The position numbers were made by a program, and so were the translations under genes. A DNA stretch of 64,000 nucleotides from contig NZ_JBDNCH010000002.1 of the NCBI RefSeq assembly GCF_039769985.1, positions 3,038,001 through 3,102,000 on the forward strand, in the 5' to 3' direction. The DNA is from Ponticoccus litoralis. Its GTDB lineage: Bacteria; Pseudomonadota; Alphaproteobacteria; Rhodobacterales; Rhodobacteraceae. Shown in pieces: positions 57,013 to 64,000 of the stretch (its first letter is position 1; each line of letters starts with the position of its first letter). The notes under the pieces were generated by a model. It worked only from the letters and a program-made list of their open reading frames with translations, was not told where the DNA came from and did not search any database.

Positions 57013-58320
57013 TCAGCCCTCGTTGAAGACGCGGGCGAAGATCGTGTCGACGTGCTTGGTGTGATAGCCGAGGTCGAATTTCTCGTTGATCTCCTCCTCG
57101 GAGAGGGCGGCGCGCACCTCTTCGTCGGCCAGCAGTTCCTCGCGGAAGTCCGAGCGCGTGTCCCAGACCTTCAGCGCGTTGCGCTGCACGAGGCGATAGG
57201 CGTCCTCGCGGCTGACGCCGGCCTGCGTCAGCGCCAGCAGCACGCGCTGCGACATCACCAGGCCGGGGAACTTGTTCATGTTCTCCAGCATGTTCTCGGG
57301 GTAGACCAGCAGCTTGTCGATGACGCCGGTCAGCCGCGCCAGCGCGAAGTCCAGCGTGATCGTGGTGTCGGGACCGATGTTGCGCTCGACCGAGCTGTGC
57401 GAGATGTCGCGCTCGTGCCAGAGGGCCACGTTTTCCATCGCCGGAACGACGGCCATCCGCACGAGGCGCGCGAGGCCGGTCAGGTTCTCGGTCAGCACCG
57501 GGTTCTTCTTGTGCGGCATGGCCGACGAGCCCTTCTGCCCCATCGAGAAGAACTCTGCCGCTTCCAGAACCTCGGTCCGCTGCATGTGGCGGATCTCGGT
57601 CGCGATGTTCTCGACGCTGGAGGCGATGACGCCCAGCGTGGCGAAGAAGGCGGCGTGGCGGTCGCGCGGGATGACCTGCGTGCTGATCGGCTCGGGGACA
57701 AGACCCAGCTGCTCGCAGACATGTTCCTCGACTGCGGGGTCGATATTGGCGAAGGTGCCGACGGCACCGGAAATCGCGCCGGTGGCGATCTCGGCGCGGG
57801 CGTCGCGCATGCGCGAGAGGTTGCGGTCCATCTCGGCGTAGAAGCGCGCGAAGGTCAGGCCCATGGTGGTGGGCTCGGCGTGGATGCCGTGGCTGCGGTC
57901 GATGCGGACGGTGTCCTTGTGCTCGTAGGCGCGGCGCTTGAGGGCGGCCAGCAGGCCTTCGAGATCGGCGATCAGGATGTCGGCGGCGCGGGTGAGCTGC
58001 ACGTTGAAGCAGGTGTCGAGCACATCCGAGGAGGTCATGCCCTGATGCACGAAGCGCGCCTCTTCGCTGCCCACGTGTTCGGCAAGGTGGGTCAGGAAGG
58101 CGATGACGTCATGTTTGGTCACGGCCTCGATCTCGTCGATGCGGGCGACGTCGAATTCCACGTCCCGGGCTTTCCACACGGCTTCGGCGTTTTCCTTCGG
58201 GATCGTGCCGAGCTTGGCCATGGCGTCGCAGGCATGCGCCTCGATCTCGAACCAGATGCGGAACTTGGTCTCGGGCGACCAGATGGCGACCATGTCGGGG
58301 CGGGAATAGCGGGGGATCAT
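57013..58320 (-). CDS. purB: Adenylosuccinate lyase
   Basis: A 435-residue intact fumarase-superfamily enzyme. Motifs: MIPRYSRPDMVAIWSPETKF at the start, catalytic His in SHGIHAEPTTMGL, the lid loop with the catalytic Ser in MGQKGSSAMPHKKNPV and ERNIGPDTT. It acts twice in purine synthesis, releasing fumarate from SAICAR and from adenylosuccinate. Start ATG at 58320. The long gap upstream (to 58786) contains its promoter. Confidence 0.97.
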   Translation of the reverse strand: MIPRYSRPDMVAIWSPETKFRIWFEIEAHACDAMAKLGTIPKENAEAVWKARDVEFDVARIDEIEAVTKHDVIAFLTHLAEHVGSEEARFVHQGMTSSDVLDTCFNVQLTRAADILIADLEGLLAALKRRAYEHKDTVRIDRSHGIHAEPTTMGLTFARFYAEMDRNLSRMRDARAEIATGAISGAVGTFANIDPAVEEHVCEQLGLVPEPISTQVIPRDRHAAFFATLGVIASSVENIATEIRHMQRTEVLEAAEFFSMGQKGSSAMPHKKNPVLTENLTGLARLVRMAVVPAMENVALWHERDISHSSVERNIGPDTTITLDFALARLTGVIDKLLVYPENMLENMNKFPGLVMSQRVLLALTQAGVSREDAYRLVQRNALKVWDTRSDFREELLADEEVRAALSEEEINEKFDLGYHTKHVDTIFARVFNEG

Positions 58321-58786
58321 CGGCAGCGTCCTTTGGGTGGGATTTGGCGCGGGTGATACGATCTGGGCGCCTTGGGGGCAAGGGTGGCGCGCGGGGCGGT
58401 GCAGGGTGCGGGGCGCACCGGTGCCCGTGCTTTCCGGTCCAATGCCGCGCGGCTGGCGCCCTGACAAGGTATTTGGACCAAGAAGAAGCAGGGGGCTGCG
58501 TGCCATGGCGGCGAGGGACGCTTGTGGCGGCGAGGGACATGGGGCGGGGCCGGGTGGCATCCGGAGCGGCAGGAGGCGGTACGGACCTTGTCGACGGGAT
58601 GCGCGGGGGGGCGGGGGCAGGCCCGCGCGGGCGGTGTGGCCCGTGCGGATCAGGCGGGCATGCGGTCGGGAAGGGAGGCAGGGCGGCGGGGACGCCGGGA
58701 GATGCAGCTTGGGCGACATGGGGTGTTTCCCGGCGCGGTCGCGGCATGGTAAAGGCGCGGGACGTGGCAACAGGTCGGGCATTCCG
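58321..58786. other. Divergent gap between purB and the DUF6314 gene, with repeat copy D
   Basis: 466 bases of very GC-rich sequence. Its one distinct element is the intergenic repeat at 58466-58496 (core AAGGTATTTGGACCAAGAAG then AAGCAGGGGGC). Open frames through this gap lack ribosome sites and look like composition effects. The start of the DUF6314 gene may lie further upstream only if such a frame were real. Confidence 0.5.
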
Positions 58787-59176
58787 GTGCATCTTGCGGA
58801 TTTCATGGGGCTCTGGCGGCTGGACCGGCGGATCGTGCAGGCGGATGGTGTCGAAGGCGCCTTTGCCGGGCAGGCGGAGTGGTTGCCCGCCGATCACGGT
58901 GCGCTCTATGTCGAGACCGGCACTCTGGTGATGCCCTCGGGCCGGTTCCGGGCCGAGCGGCGCTATCTCTGGGAGGCGGATCTGACAGTGCGCTTCGACG
59001 ACGGGCGGTTCTTTCACCGGGTGCCCGGGGCGGGGGGCGCCACGGGGCATTGGTGTGACCCCGACCGGTATGATGTGACCTATGACTTCGACGGCTGGCC
59101 GGCGTGGTCCTGCCGCTGGGTGGTGCGCGGGCCGCGCAAGGACTACGCGATGACCAGCCACTACGCACGGGCCTAG
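58787..59176 (+). CDS. DUF6314 family protein
   Basis: A 129-residue soluble protein: HLADFMGLWRLDRRIVQAD at the start, then a lipocalin-like series of beta strands (RAERRYLWEADLTVRFDDGR and FDGWPAWSCRWVVRGPRKDY). The conserved end KDYAMTSHYAR is typical of the DUF6314 group. A GTG at 58787 starts the conserved part. Function unknown. Ligand-binding beta-barrel is an inference from the strand pattern. Confidence 0.75.
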   Translation: MHLADFMGLWRLDRRIVQADGVEGAFAGQAEWLPADHGALYVETGTLVMPSGRFRAERRYLWEADLTVRFDDGRFFHRVPGAGGATGHWCDPDRYDVTYDFDGWPAWSCRWVVRGPRKDYAMTSHYARA

Positions 59177-59381
59177 GTCGCGCGCTCAAGGCGTGGCGCG
59201 CGGGACACAGCGGGCCGGCCCCGGCGGGAGCCTAAGGTGATGATTTGGCGGGGTTTAGCGCCATCATCGGCGGCGTATACAGTGGTGTCCTGCTAACATC
59301 ATGAAAACCCTGGGTTTTCGGCCTTTACTTCGGCGGGGTGGCGCGGCAGGGTCGAAGGCAAATTCGAGGATCCGAGGACCG

Positions 59382-60680
59382 ATGCCGCCCATTCCCGACC
59401 ACCCCCTGCGTTACAAGCTGGCAAACGAGTTGCACGCGCGCCCCTTTCCGGCGCTGAAGCCGCCGGCGCGTGCGGTCTACCTTGCCATCAAGCAGGCGCG
59501 CGACGCGGCGGCGCGGGACCGGGACGCGGATCTGCAACACCTGATCGCCCTGCTTGATCGCTATGGCTGTCAGCACCCGCAGCCCGGCGCCACGCATTTC
59601 AGCGGCAGGATCGGGCAGCACGTGCTGAAGTGGGAACAGCACACCGAGTTCGTGACCTACACTGTCTTCCTTTCCGGGCTGGGCGAGCGCGCCTTCGACC
59701 CGGCGGATTTCGAGGTTTTTCCGCCCGACTGGCTGGAGGCGGCGCCGGGCGTGCGCGTGACCTCGGCCCTGCTGCGCGTCGAGACCCGGCGGGACGATAC
59801 GCAGGTGTCGGCGCAGGCCTCGGAGTGGCTGGTGCCGGAAAGCATGGCGATCAGCGCGGTGGTCGATGGCGATGCGGTGATCGCGGGCGATTTCCGCATC
59901 GATCCGGCGGGGCACCAGCGCTTTGCGCTCTTTGTGCGCGAGGGGGTGGGATCGCGCCGCGTCGGGCGGATCGTGCAGCGGGTCTGCGAGATCGAGACCT
60001 ACAAGGCGATGTCCATGCTAGGCTTTACCCGCGTGCGCGAGATCGGCGCGCGCATGGGCGAGATCGACCGCGAGCTGTCGCGCCTGATGCAGGACATGAC
60101 GGAGGGAGAGGGCCCCGAGGAAGAGACGCTGAAGGCGCTGCTGGCGGTCTCGGCCGAGCTGGAGAACCTCTCGGCCCGCACGGCCTTTCGTTTCGGCGCA
60201 ACCGGGGCCTACGAGGCGATTGTCTCGCAGCGCATCGAGGTGCTGCGGGAAGAGCGGTTCCAGGGGCGGCAGACCTTTTCCGAATTCATGATGCGGCGCT
60301 ACGACCCGGCGATGCGCACGGTCAAGAGCGCCGAGCGGCGGCTGGAGGCCATGGCGCATCGGGCGACCCGCGCGGCGGACCTGCTGCGGACGCGGGTCGA
60401 GGTCGGACGCTCGGCGCAGAACCAGCAGTTGCTGGAAAGCATGAACAGGCGCGCGGAGCTGCAATTGCAGTTGCAGAAGACGGTCGAGGGCTTGTCGGTG
60501 GTGGCGATCAGCTACTACGCGGTCTCGCTGGTGGGTTACCTGATGTACCCGGTCGCCGAGCTTCTCGGCCTGTCGAAGGGCACGATGACGGCCCTGATGG
60601 TGGCACCGGTGGTGTTGGCGGTCTGGCTGATGATCCGCCGCATTCGCCATCACGTCGAGGACGCGGGCCCCGATATCTGA
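59382..60680 (+). CDS. DUF3422 family membrane protein
   Basis: A 432-residue protein. N-terminal soluble domain with HPLRYKLANELHARPFPALK and the conserved WEQHTEFVTYTVFL; central coiled coil; two C-terminal membrane helices (VVAISYYAVSLVGYLMYPVA and MTALMVAPVVLAVWLMIRRI). This is the DUF3422 layout. The family is common in proteobacteria and its function is unknown. GGACC upstream of the ATG at 59382. A palindromic terminator-like element follows. Confidence 0.88.
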   Translation: MPPIPDHPLRYKLANELHARPFPALKPPARAVYLAIKQARDAAARDRDADLQHLIALLDRYGCQHPQPGATHFSGRIGQHVLKWEQHTEFVTYTVFLSGLGERAFDPADFEVFPPDWLEAAPGVRVTSALLRVETRRDDTQVSAQASEWLVPESMAISAVVDGDAVIAGDFRIDPAGHQRFALFVREGVGSRRVGRIVQRVCEIETYKAMSMLGFTRVREIGARMGEIDRELSRLMQDMTEGEGPEEETLKALLAVSAELENLSARTAFRFGATGAYEAIVSQRIEVLREERFQGRQTFSEFMMRRYDPAMRTVKSAERRLEAMAHRATRAADLLRTRVEVGRSAQNQQLLESMNRRAELQLQLQKTVEGLSVVAISYYAVSLVGYLMYPVAELLGLSKGTMTALMVAPVVLAVWLMIRRIRHHVEDAGPDI

Positions 60681-60780
60681 CCGCGCCTGACCCGAATGTG
60701 CGCCTTGCGGCGCACAGGTCGGTTTGCGCTCGGGCCGCGCAGGCCTTGGAGAGGGCGCTGCCCTCCCCAAACCCCTCCCG

Positions 60781-60846
60781 AGGTACTTTGGGGACCAAAG
60801 AAGCGAAAAAATGCTCCCCTGCTTCTTTGGTCTTTCAAATACCCTT
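60781..60846. repeat. Roseobacter intergenic repeat, copy E: two inverted copies forming a long hairpin
   Basis: A plus-strand copy (core GGTACTTTGGGGACCAAAGA) is followed 6 bases after its end by a minus-strand copy (core AAGGGTATTTGAAAGACCAA read on the minus strand). The GACCAAAGAAGC and GCTTCTTTGGTC arms pair exactly over 12 bases. It lies in the 296-base gap between the convergent DUF3422 and YeeE/YedE genes and should act as a bidirectional terminator. A further GC hairpin GGGGGCAAAGCCCCC lies just downstream. Confidence 0.75.
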
Positions 60847-60976
60847 GGGGGAGGGAGCGCAGCGACCGGGGGCAAAGCCCCCATCTTTCGGTGGCATTCA
60901 TGCCCCTTTGGGGGCGGGGGATACAGGGCCTGCGGGCATGGTGGATGCCCTGTCGCGCTGTGGTCTGGATCAGGGG

Positions 60977-62029
60977 CTACTCTGCCGGTTGCAGCGCCGC
61001 GCCGCGCGGGTTGCGCGTGAGAGCGGCGTTCATGGCAAGGCCACCCGTGGCGATGGCGGCCAGCGCCAGAAGGGCGGCGAAGGAGAGGGTGGGGATGCCT
61101 GCAAGGCCCGCGCCCACGGTGCAGCCCCCGGCCAGCACGCCGCCCAGGCCCATCAGCACGGCACCTGTCAGGTAGCGTCCGGTTTCCCGCGGCGCGGTGA
61201 AGCTTTGCCAAGTGAAGCGGCGCGCGGCCAGCGCGGACAGGAGGCTGCCGGCGAGGACGCCTCCGACCAGTCCGACACCGAAGCCCGCGGGGATGGAGCT
61301 GGAGGCCACGGTCCAGAACAGCGTATCGGCCCGGGGCGAGGTGAACGACAGCGATTGCAGCGCGATAGGGTCGAAGTCGTCGTAGAGGACAAAGCCGGTG
61401 CCGACCCAGGCCAGCGGCACGAGGGCGCCCAGCAGCGCGGCGCCGATCAGCGACAGGGGGCGGTTGCCCGACCGCAGCGCATAGGCCAGCGCCGCAAGCG
61501 CCAGCAGCGCGGACCAGAGCGCTGCGCCGCCGGGCAGGTTGGCAAGGCTCACCGTCTCGCCCAGGTCCAGCGTCCATGCGCCCAGCGTCGTGCGGACCGG
61601 CGCCAGCACGCCTTTCAGCGTCGCGTGGGCGGCAATGGCAAAGACCACCAGCACGGTCACGGCGCGCAGGTTGCCGGTGGCGCTCAGCACCGTCAGGCGC
61701 GAGATGCAGCCGCGTGTCAGCACCATGCCGGCGCCGAACATCAGCCCGCCCGTGACGATGGCCACGACCGGCAGGCCGGAGGCCATGAAGCGGTGGTCGC
61801 CGAAGTCGATCAGGCCAAGGGCGACCGCCCCCTGTGTCCCGAGGATCGCCACCGCAAGCGCGGTCAGCCAGACGCCCATGGCCTGACGGCGGTCTTCTCC
61901 GACGAGGCTGCGGCGAAAGCAGAACTTCGTCCGCTCGGCCAGGATGCCGAAGAGCGCGCCGACGATCAGCGCGAAGAAGACGGAGACCTGCGGTGCGGTC
62001 AGGGTCTCGAAGCCGAGGGATCCGAACAT
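60977..62029 (-). CDS. YeeE/YedE-family sulfur-compound transporter
   Basis: A 350-residue membrane protein with about nine hydrophobic segments. The family cysteines are present in AERTKFCFRRSL, VLTRGCISRLTVLSATGNLR and VLAGGCTVGAGLAG, the residues that pass thiosulfate-like compounds through TsuA-type channels. ATG at 62029 with GGAGG upstream. It stands alone without a TusA-like partner, and upstream lies tRNA-Phe and then the selenouridine gene mnmH. Whether it carries thiosulfate, sulfite or selenium compounds is not known. Confidence 0.88.
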   Translation of the reverse strand: MFGSLGFETLTAPQVSVFFALIVGALFGILAERTKFCFRRSLVGEDRRQAMGVWLTALAVAILGTQGAVALGLIDFGDHRFMASGLPVVAIVTGGLMFGAGMVLTRGCISRLTVLSATGNLRAVTVLVVFAIAAHATLKGVLAPVRTTLGAWTLDLGETVSLANLPGGAALWSALLALAALAYALRSGNRPLSLIGAALLGALVPLAWVGTGFVLYDDFDPIALQSLSFTSPRADTLFWTVASSSIPAGFGVGLVGGVLAGSLLSALAARRFTWQSFTAPRETGRYLTGAVLMGLGGVLAGGCTVGAGLAGIPTLSFAALLALAAIATGGLAMNAALTRNPRGAALQPAE

Positions 62030-62504
62030 GGGAGCCTCCGGAAGGGGCGGATTTCAGGAATTGTTTGCCAATTGAGGGCAATCGCGGCGGATGGCAAGGC
62101 CCGCGCCTTGCGGGGCGCCATGGTGCGGCGGGACGGCGTTCCGCAGGCTGCCATCGGGTGGAAACGGGCGTTTTGGTTGCGGTGCGTTGATTGTGAGCGC
62201 TTTCGGGCTCTGCCACGGGGGTGGGCCGGGCGTTCTTATTTGCTCTTGGCCGGGGCGGCGGGCATCCGCAGAACGGTTCGCAGCGTCTGAAGGGGGCGCG
62301 CGGTGCCGGATCTCTTCGCTGGATGGGGCTGTCTTGGCGCCCCTTGCCCTTGGCGCGGTGGATCCGGAGGGCGCCGGTCCCGCGCGCAGGAGGCTTACAC
62401 AGCGGCAGAACAAGACCGAGAGCGTTCCGCTTTTGGGGTGGCGCGAACGGGCGGCGCAGAGCTGCCATGCAACCCTTTGAAACCATACGTTCCGTTAGGA
62501 AGGA
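62030..62504. other. Gap between the YeeE/YedE gene and tRNA-Phe
   Basis: 475 bases in which I recognise no gene. Open frames occur on the plus strand but without ribosome sites and with low-complexity products. The promoter for the YeeE/YedE gene should lie near 62040-62100. Confidence 0.45.
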
Positions 62505-62579
62505 TGGTGCCCGGGGGCGGAATCGAACCACCGACACGAGGATTTTCAATCCACTGCTCTACCCCTGAGCTACCCGGGC
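62505..62579 (-). tRNA. tRNA-Phe (anticodon GAA)
   Basis: On the minus strand the acceptor stem GCCCGGG pairs with CCCGGGC, the D arm GCTC-AGGGGTA-GAGC and the T arm GTGGTTCGATTCCGC are normal, and the anticodon loop TTGAAAA gives GAA. CCA is encoded. One mismatch (T-T) in the anticodon stem is present. Length 75 bases with CCA. Confidence 0.95.
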
Positions 62580-62724
62580 ACGGGTGAAGGTCTGTCCTTC
62601 GGGTGGAGGCGGTCTAGCCGAGGCGCTCGGTACTGTCCAGAGCAATTGCACGACTTTTTTCGCCCATCGCATCTTGGCCAAGTTGCGGGTTCCCCGAGCC
62701 CCGTTCCGGCGCTACATCGGATCA

Positions 62725-63825
62725 ATGATGTACCGCGCGAAAAGCCTCGACGACCTCCTCAATCATGGCTTCGACAGCGTGATCGACGTGCGCTCTCCCT
62801 CCGAGTTCGCAGAAGATCACCTGCCGGGCGCGATCAGCCTTCCGGTGCTGGACGATGCCGAACGGGCGCGGGTCGGGACAATCTACAAGCAGGAGAGTCC
62901 CTTCAAGGCGCGCAAGATCGGCGCCGCGCTGGTCTTCCGCAACGCCGCCCTTCATATCGAAGGGCCTCTGGCGCAGCATGAAGGCGGGTGGCGGCCGCTG
63001 GTCTATTGCTGGCGGGGCGGTCAACGCTCGGGCACCTTCGGGTGGCTGCTGAGGGAAATCGGCTGGCGCGCCGGGGTGATCGAAGGCGGCTATCGCAGCT
63101 ATCGGCGCGCGGTGACCGCGGCGCTGTACCAGACGCCGCTGTCCCATCGGCTGGTCCAGCTGGGCGGCTATACCGGCACGGCCAAGACGGAGCTTCTGCC
63201 GCTGCTCGCCCGGCGCGGTGTGCAGGTTCTGGATCTGGAAGGGCTGGCGCGCCATCGCGGGTCGCTGCTGGGGCAGATGCCGGGCGGACAGCCCAGCCAG
63301 AAGGGATTCGAGACGGCCTTGGTCGCGGCGCTGCACCGGCTTGACCCGGCACGCCCGGTTCTGGTCGAGGCGGAAAGCAGCAAGATCGGGGATCTGAACC
63401 TGCCGCCGTCGCTGTGGGAGGCGATGAAGGCCGCCCCCTGGATCGAGGTCGCGGCGCCGGTCGCGGCGCGGGCGCGCTATCTGGCCGAGGCCTATGACGA
63501 CATTCTGTCGGACGGGGCGCGGCTGAAGACGCTGCTGCACCCGCTGCGCTTTCATCGTGGCCACGCCCTTGTCGACCGCTGGGAAGGGCTGATCGACGCG
63601 GGCGAGCGGACTGCCCTGTGCCGGTCGCTGGCAGAAGACCACTACGATCCGGCCTATGACAAGTCCTGCCGGGCGGTTTCTCCGCAGGTTCTGGCGCGCT
63701 TTCCGACCGAGGCGCTAGACGCCGCGGCGCTGGAGACCCTGGCGGATCGGATCGCCGGGTTCCTTCAGACCACCTCGATCCGCCCGGGTGCGGCGGTGAC
63801 CTCGCCGATCTCTGCCGCGCGGTAA
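62725..63825 (+). CDS. mnmH: MnmH (SelU), tRNA 2-selenouridine synthase
   Basis: A 366-residue protein. The rhodanese domain (residues about 8-130) has DVRSPSEFAEDHLPGAISLP and the catalytic Cys in VYCWRGGQRSG. The P-loop half has LGGYTGTAKTELLPLLA (GxTGxxKT type) and FETALVAAL. It replaces sulfur by selenium at the wobble base of tRNAs for Lys, Glu and Gln, using selenophosphate from SelD. The ATG at 62725 is followed by a second ATG at 62728. Its last 61 bases overlap the opposite selD gene. Confidence 0.93.
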   Translation: MMYRAKSLDDLLNHGFDSVIDVRSPSEFAEDHLPGAISLPVLDDAERARVGTIYKQESPFKARKIGAALVFRNAALHIEGPLAQHEGGWRPLVYCWRGGQRSGTFGWLLREIGWRAGVIEGGYRSYRRAVTAALYQTPLSHRLVQLGGYTGTAKTELLPLLARRGVQVLDLEGLARHRGSLLGQMPGGQPSQKGFETALVAALHRLDPARPVLVEAESSKIGDLNLPPSLWEAMKAAPWIEVAAPVAARARYLAEAYDDILSDGARLKTLLHPLRFHRGHALVDRWEGLIDAGERTALCRSLAEDHYDPAYDKSCRAVSPQVLARFPTEALDAAALETLADRIAGFLQTTSIRPGAAVTSPISAAR

Positions 63826-64000
63826 CCGGCGGCGCGCAGGGCCTCGATCAGGCCCGCGGTCTCCGGCACGGCGGCCAGCAGGCCGCCCGCGGTTTGCGGG
63901 TCGAGCAGCAGGTCATGCGCCGGGCTGCGGGGCAGGTCGGGGAAGGCAAGACGGTTCTCCGCGAGCAGGCTGGAGTGAACGCCGCGTTCCGCCAGCGCCA
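63765..64000 (-). CDS. selD: SelD, selenide water dikinase (C-terminal part, runs off the window)
   Basis: Minus-strand frame ending at a TGA (63765-63767) that carries the SelD end HDLLLDPQTAGGLLAAVPE and GEVTAAPGRIEVV. D-P-Q-T-(A/S)-G-G-L-L is the conserved motif of SelD. It makes selenophosphate from selenide and ATP. The gene overlaps mnmH tail to tail by 61 bases. No selenocysteine gene is visible here, so at least selenouridine use is indicated. Confidence 0.88.
   Translation of the reverse strand, partial: ALAERGVHSSLLAENRLAFPDLPRSPAHDLLLDPQTAGGLLAAVPETAGLIEALRAAGYRAAEIGEVTAAPGRIEVV

Noticed and set aside
62091..62480. Plus-strand frames upstream of tRNA-Phe
   Set aside because: No ribosome site, and overlapping frames of similar length in several phases point to composition effects.
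62505..62579. tRNA-Phe as the attachment site of an integrated element
   Set aside because: No integrase gene and no direct repeat of the tRNA 3' end were seen on either side.

Overview
The window looks like chromosomal DNA of a roseobacter-type alphaproteobacterium (family Rhodobacteraceae). I infer this from the very high G+C by eye, the gene order serS-(yajC-secD-secF)-Mth938 gene-ccmABCDG, the separate DUF3422, DUF6314, DUF1223 and DUF2256 genes, a divergent FliG of the type seen in this group, and a family of intergenic elements with a core like GGTATTTGGACCAAGAAGAAG. No insertion sequence, prophage or CRISPR array was seen.

Layout. 1-2.4 kb: end of cydD and cydC (exporter needed for cytochrome bd assembly; no cydAB follows). 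2.5-4.8 kb: a PLP basic amino acid decarboxylase. 5.1-12.4 kb (minus strand): a heme/iron uptake block, hmuS-hmuT-hmuU-hmuV-monooxygenase and then a small exported protein-exbB-exbD-exbD-tonB, with candidate operators at both promoters. 12.8-16.1 kb: XRE-cupin regulator, fasciclin protein, exported MsrB, J-domain protein, BolA. 16.6-26.6 kb: gatB, an unrecognised 414-aa protein, an SLT lysozyme-like protein, a PlsC-like acyltransferase, an SDR enzyme, pepN and several small membrane proteins. 26.7-32.7 kb: an RND efflux pair whose adaptor has an extraordinary repeat-built hairpin. 33-46.7 kb: TPR protein, BamB-like lipoprotein, der, serS, yajC-secD-secF, TauE-type permease, Mth938-like protein and the cytochrome c maturation genes ccmABCDG. 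46.8-64 kb: TM2 protein, vanadium-haloperoxidase-like protein, acnA, DUF1223, LpxL-like acyltransferase, FliG, a receiver protein, purB, DUF6314, DUF3422, YeeE/YedE transporter, tRNA-Phe, mnmH and the end of selD.

Sequence quality. About 18 genes, many of them essential (serS, secD, der, ccmA, ccmC), are broken by small indels. Nearly every one can be restored to a whole-codon length typical of its family by a 1-2 base correction. Several lesions share a signature: an A inserted in CCTGG giving CACTGG, and a TACC appearing where GGCC is expected. They are therefore best read as assembly or base-calling errors, not pseudogenes. The non-random signatures suggest a context effect such as DNA modification. 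Frame-broken genes are given below as single CDS spans with the lesion located.

How the genes work together. The heme block takes up and degrades heme, powered by TonB-ExbBD. SecDF-YajC, BamB-like and TPR proteins serve envelope biogenesis. CcmABCDG matures c-type cytochromes and CydDC supports bd oxidase. MnmH and SelD form a tRNA selenouridine pair. The most unusual object is the RND adaptor at 30620-32650: its ascending helical arm has a proline exactly every 14 residues, ten times.
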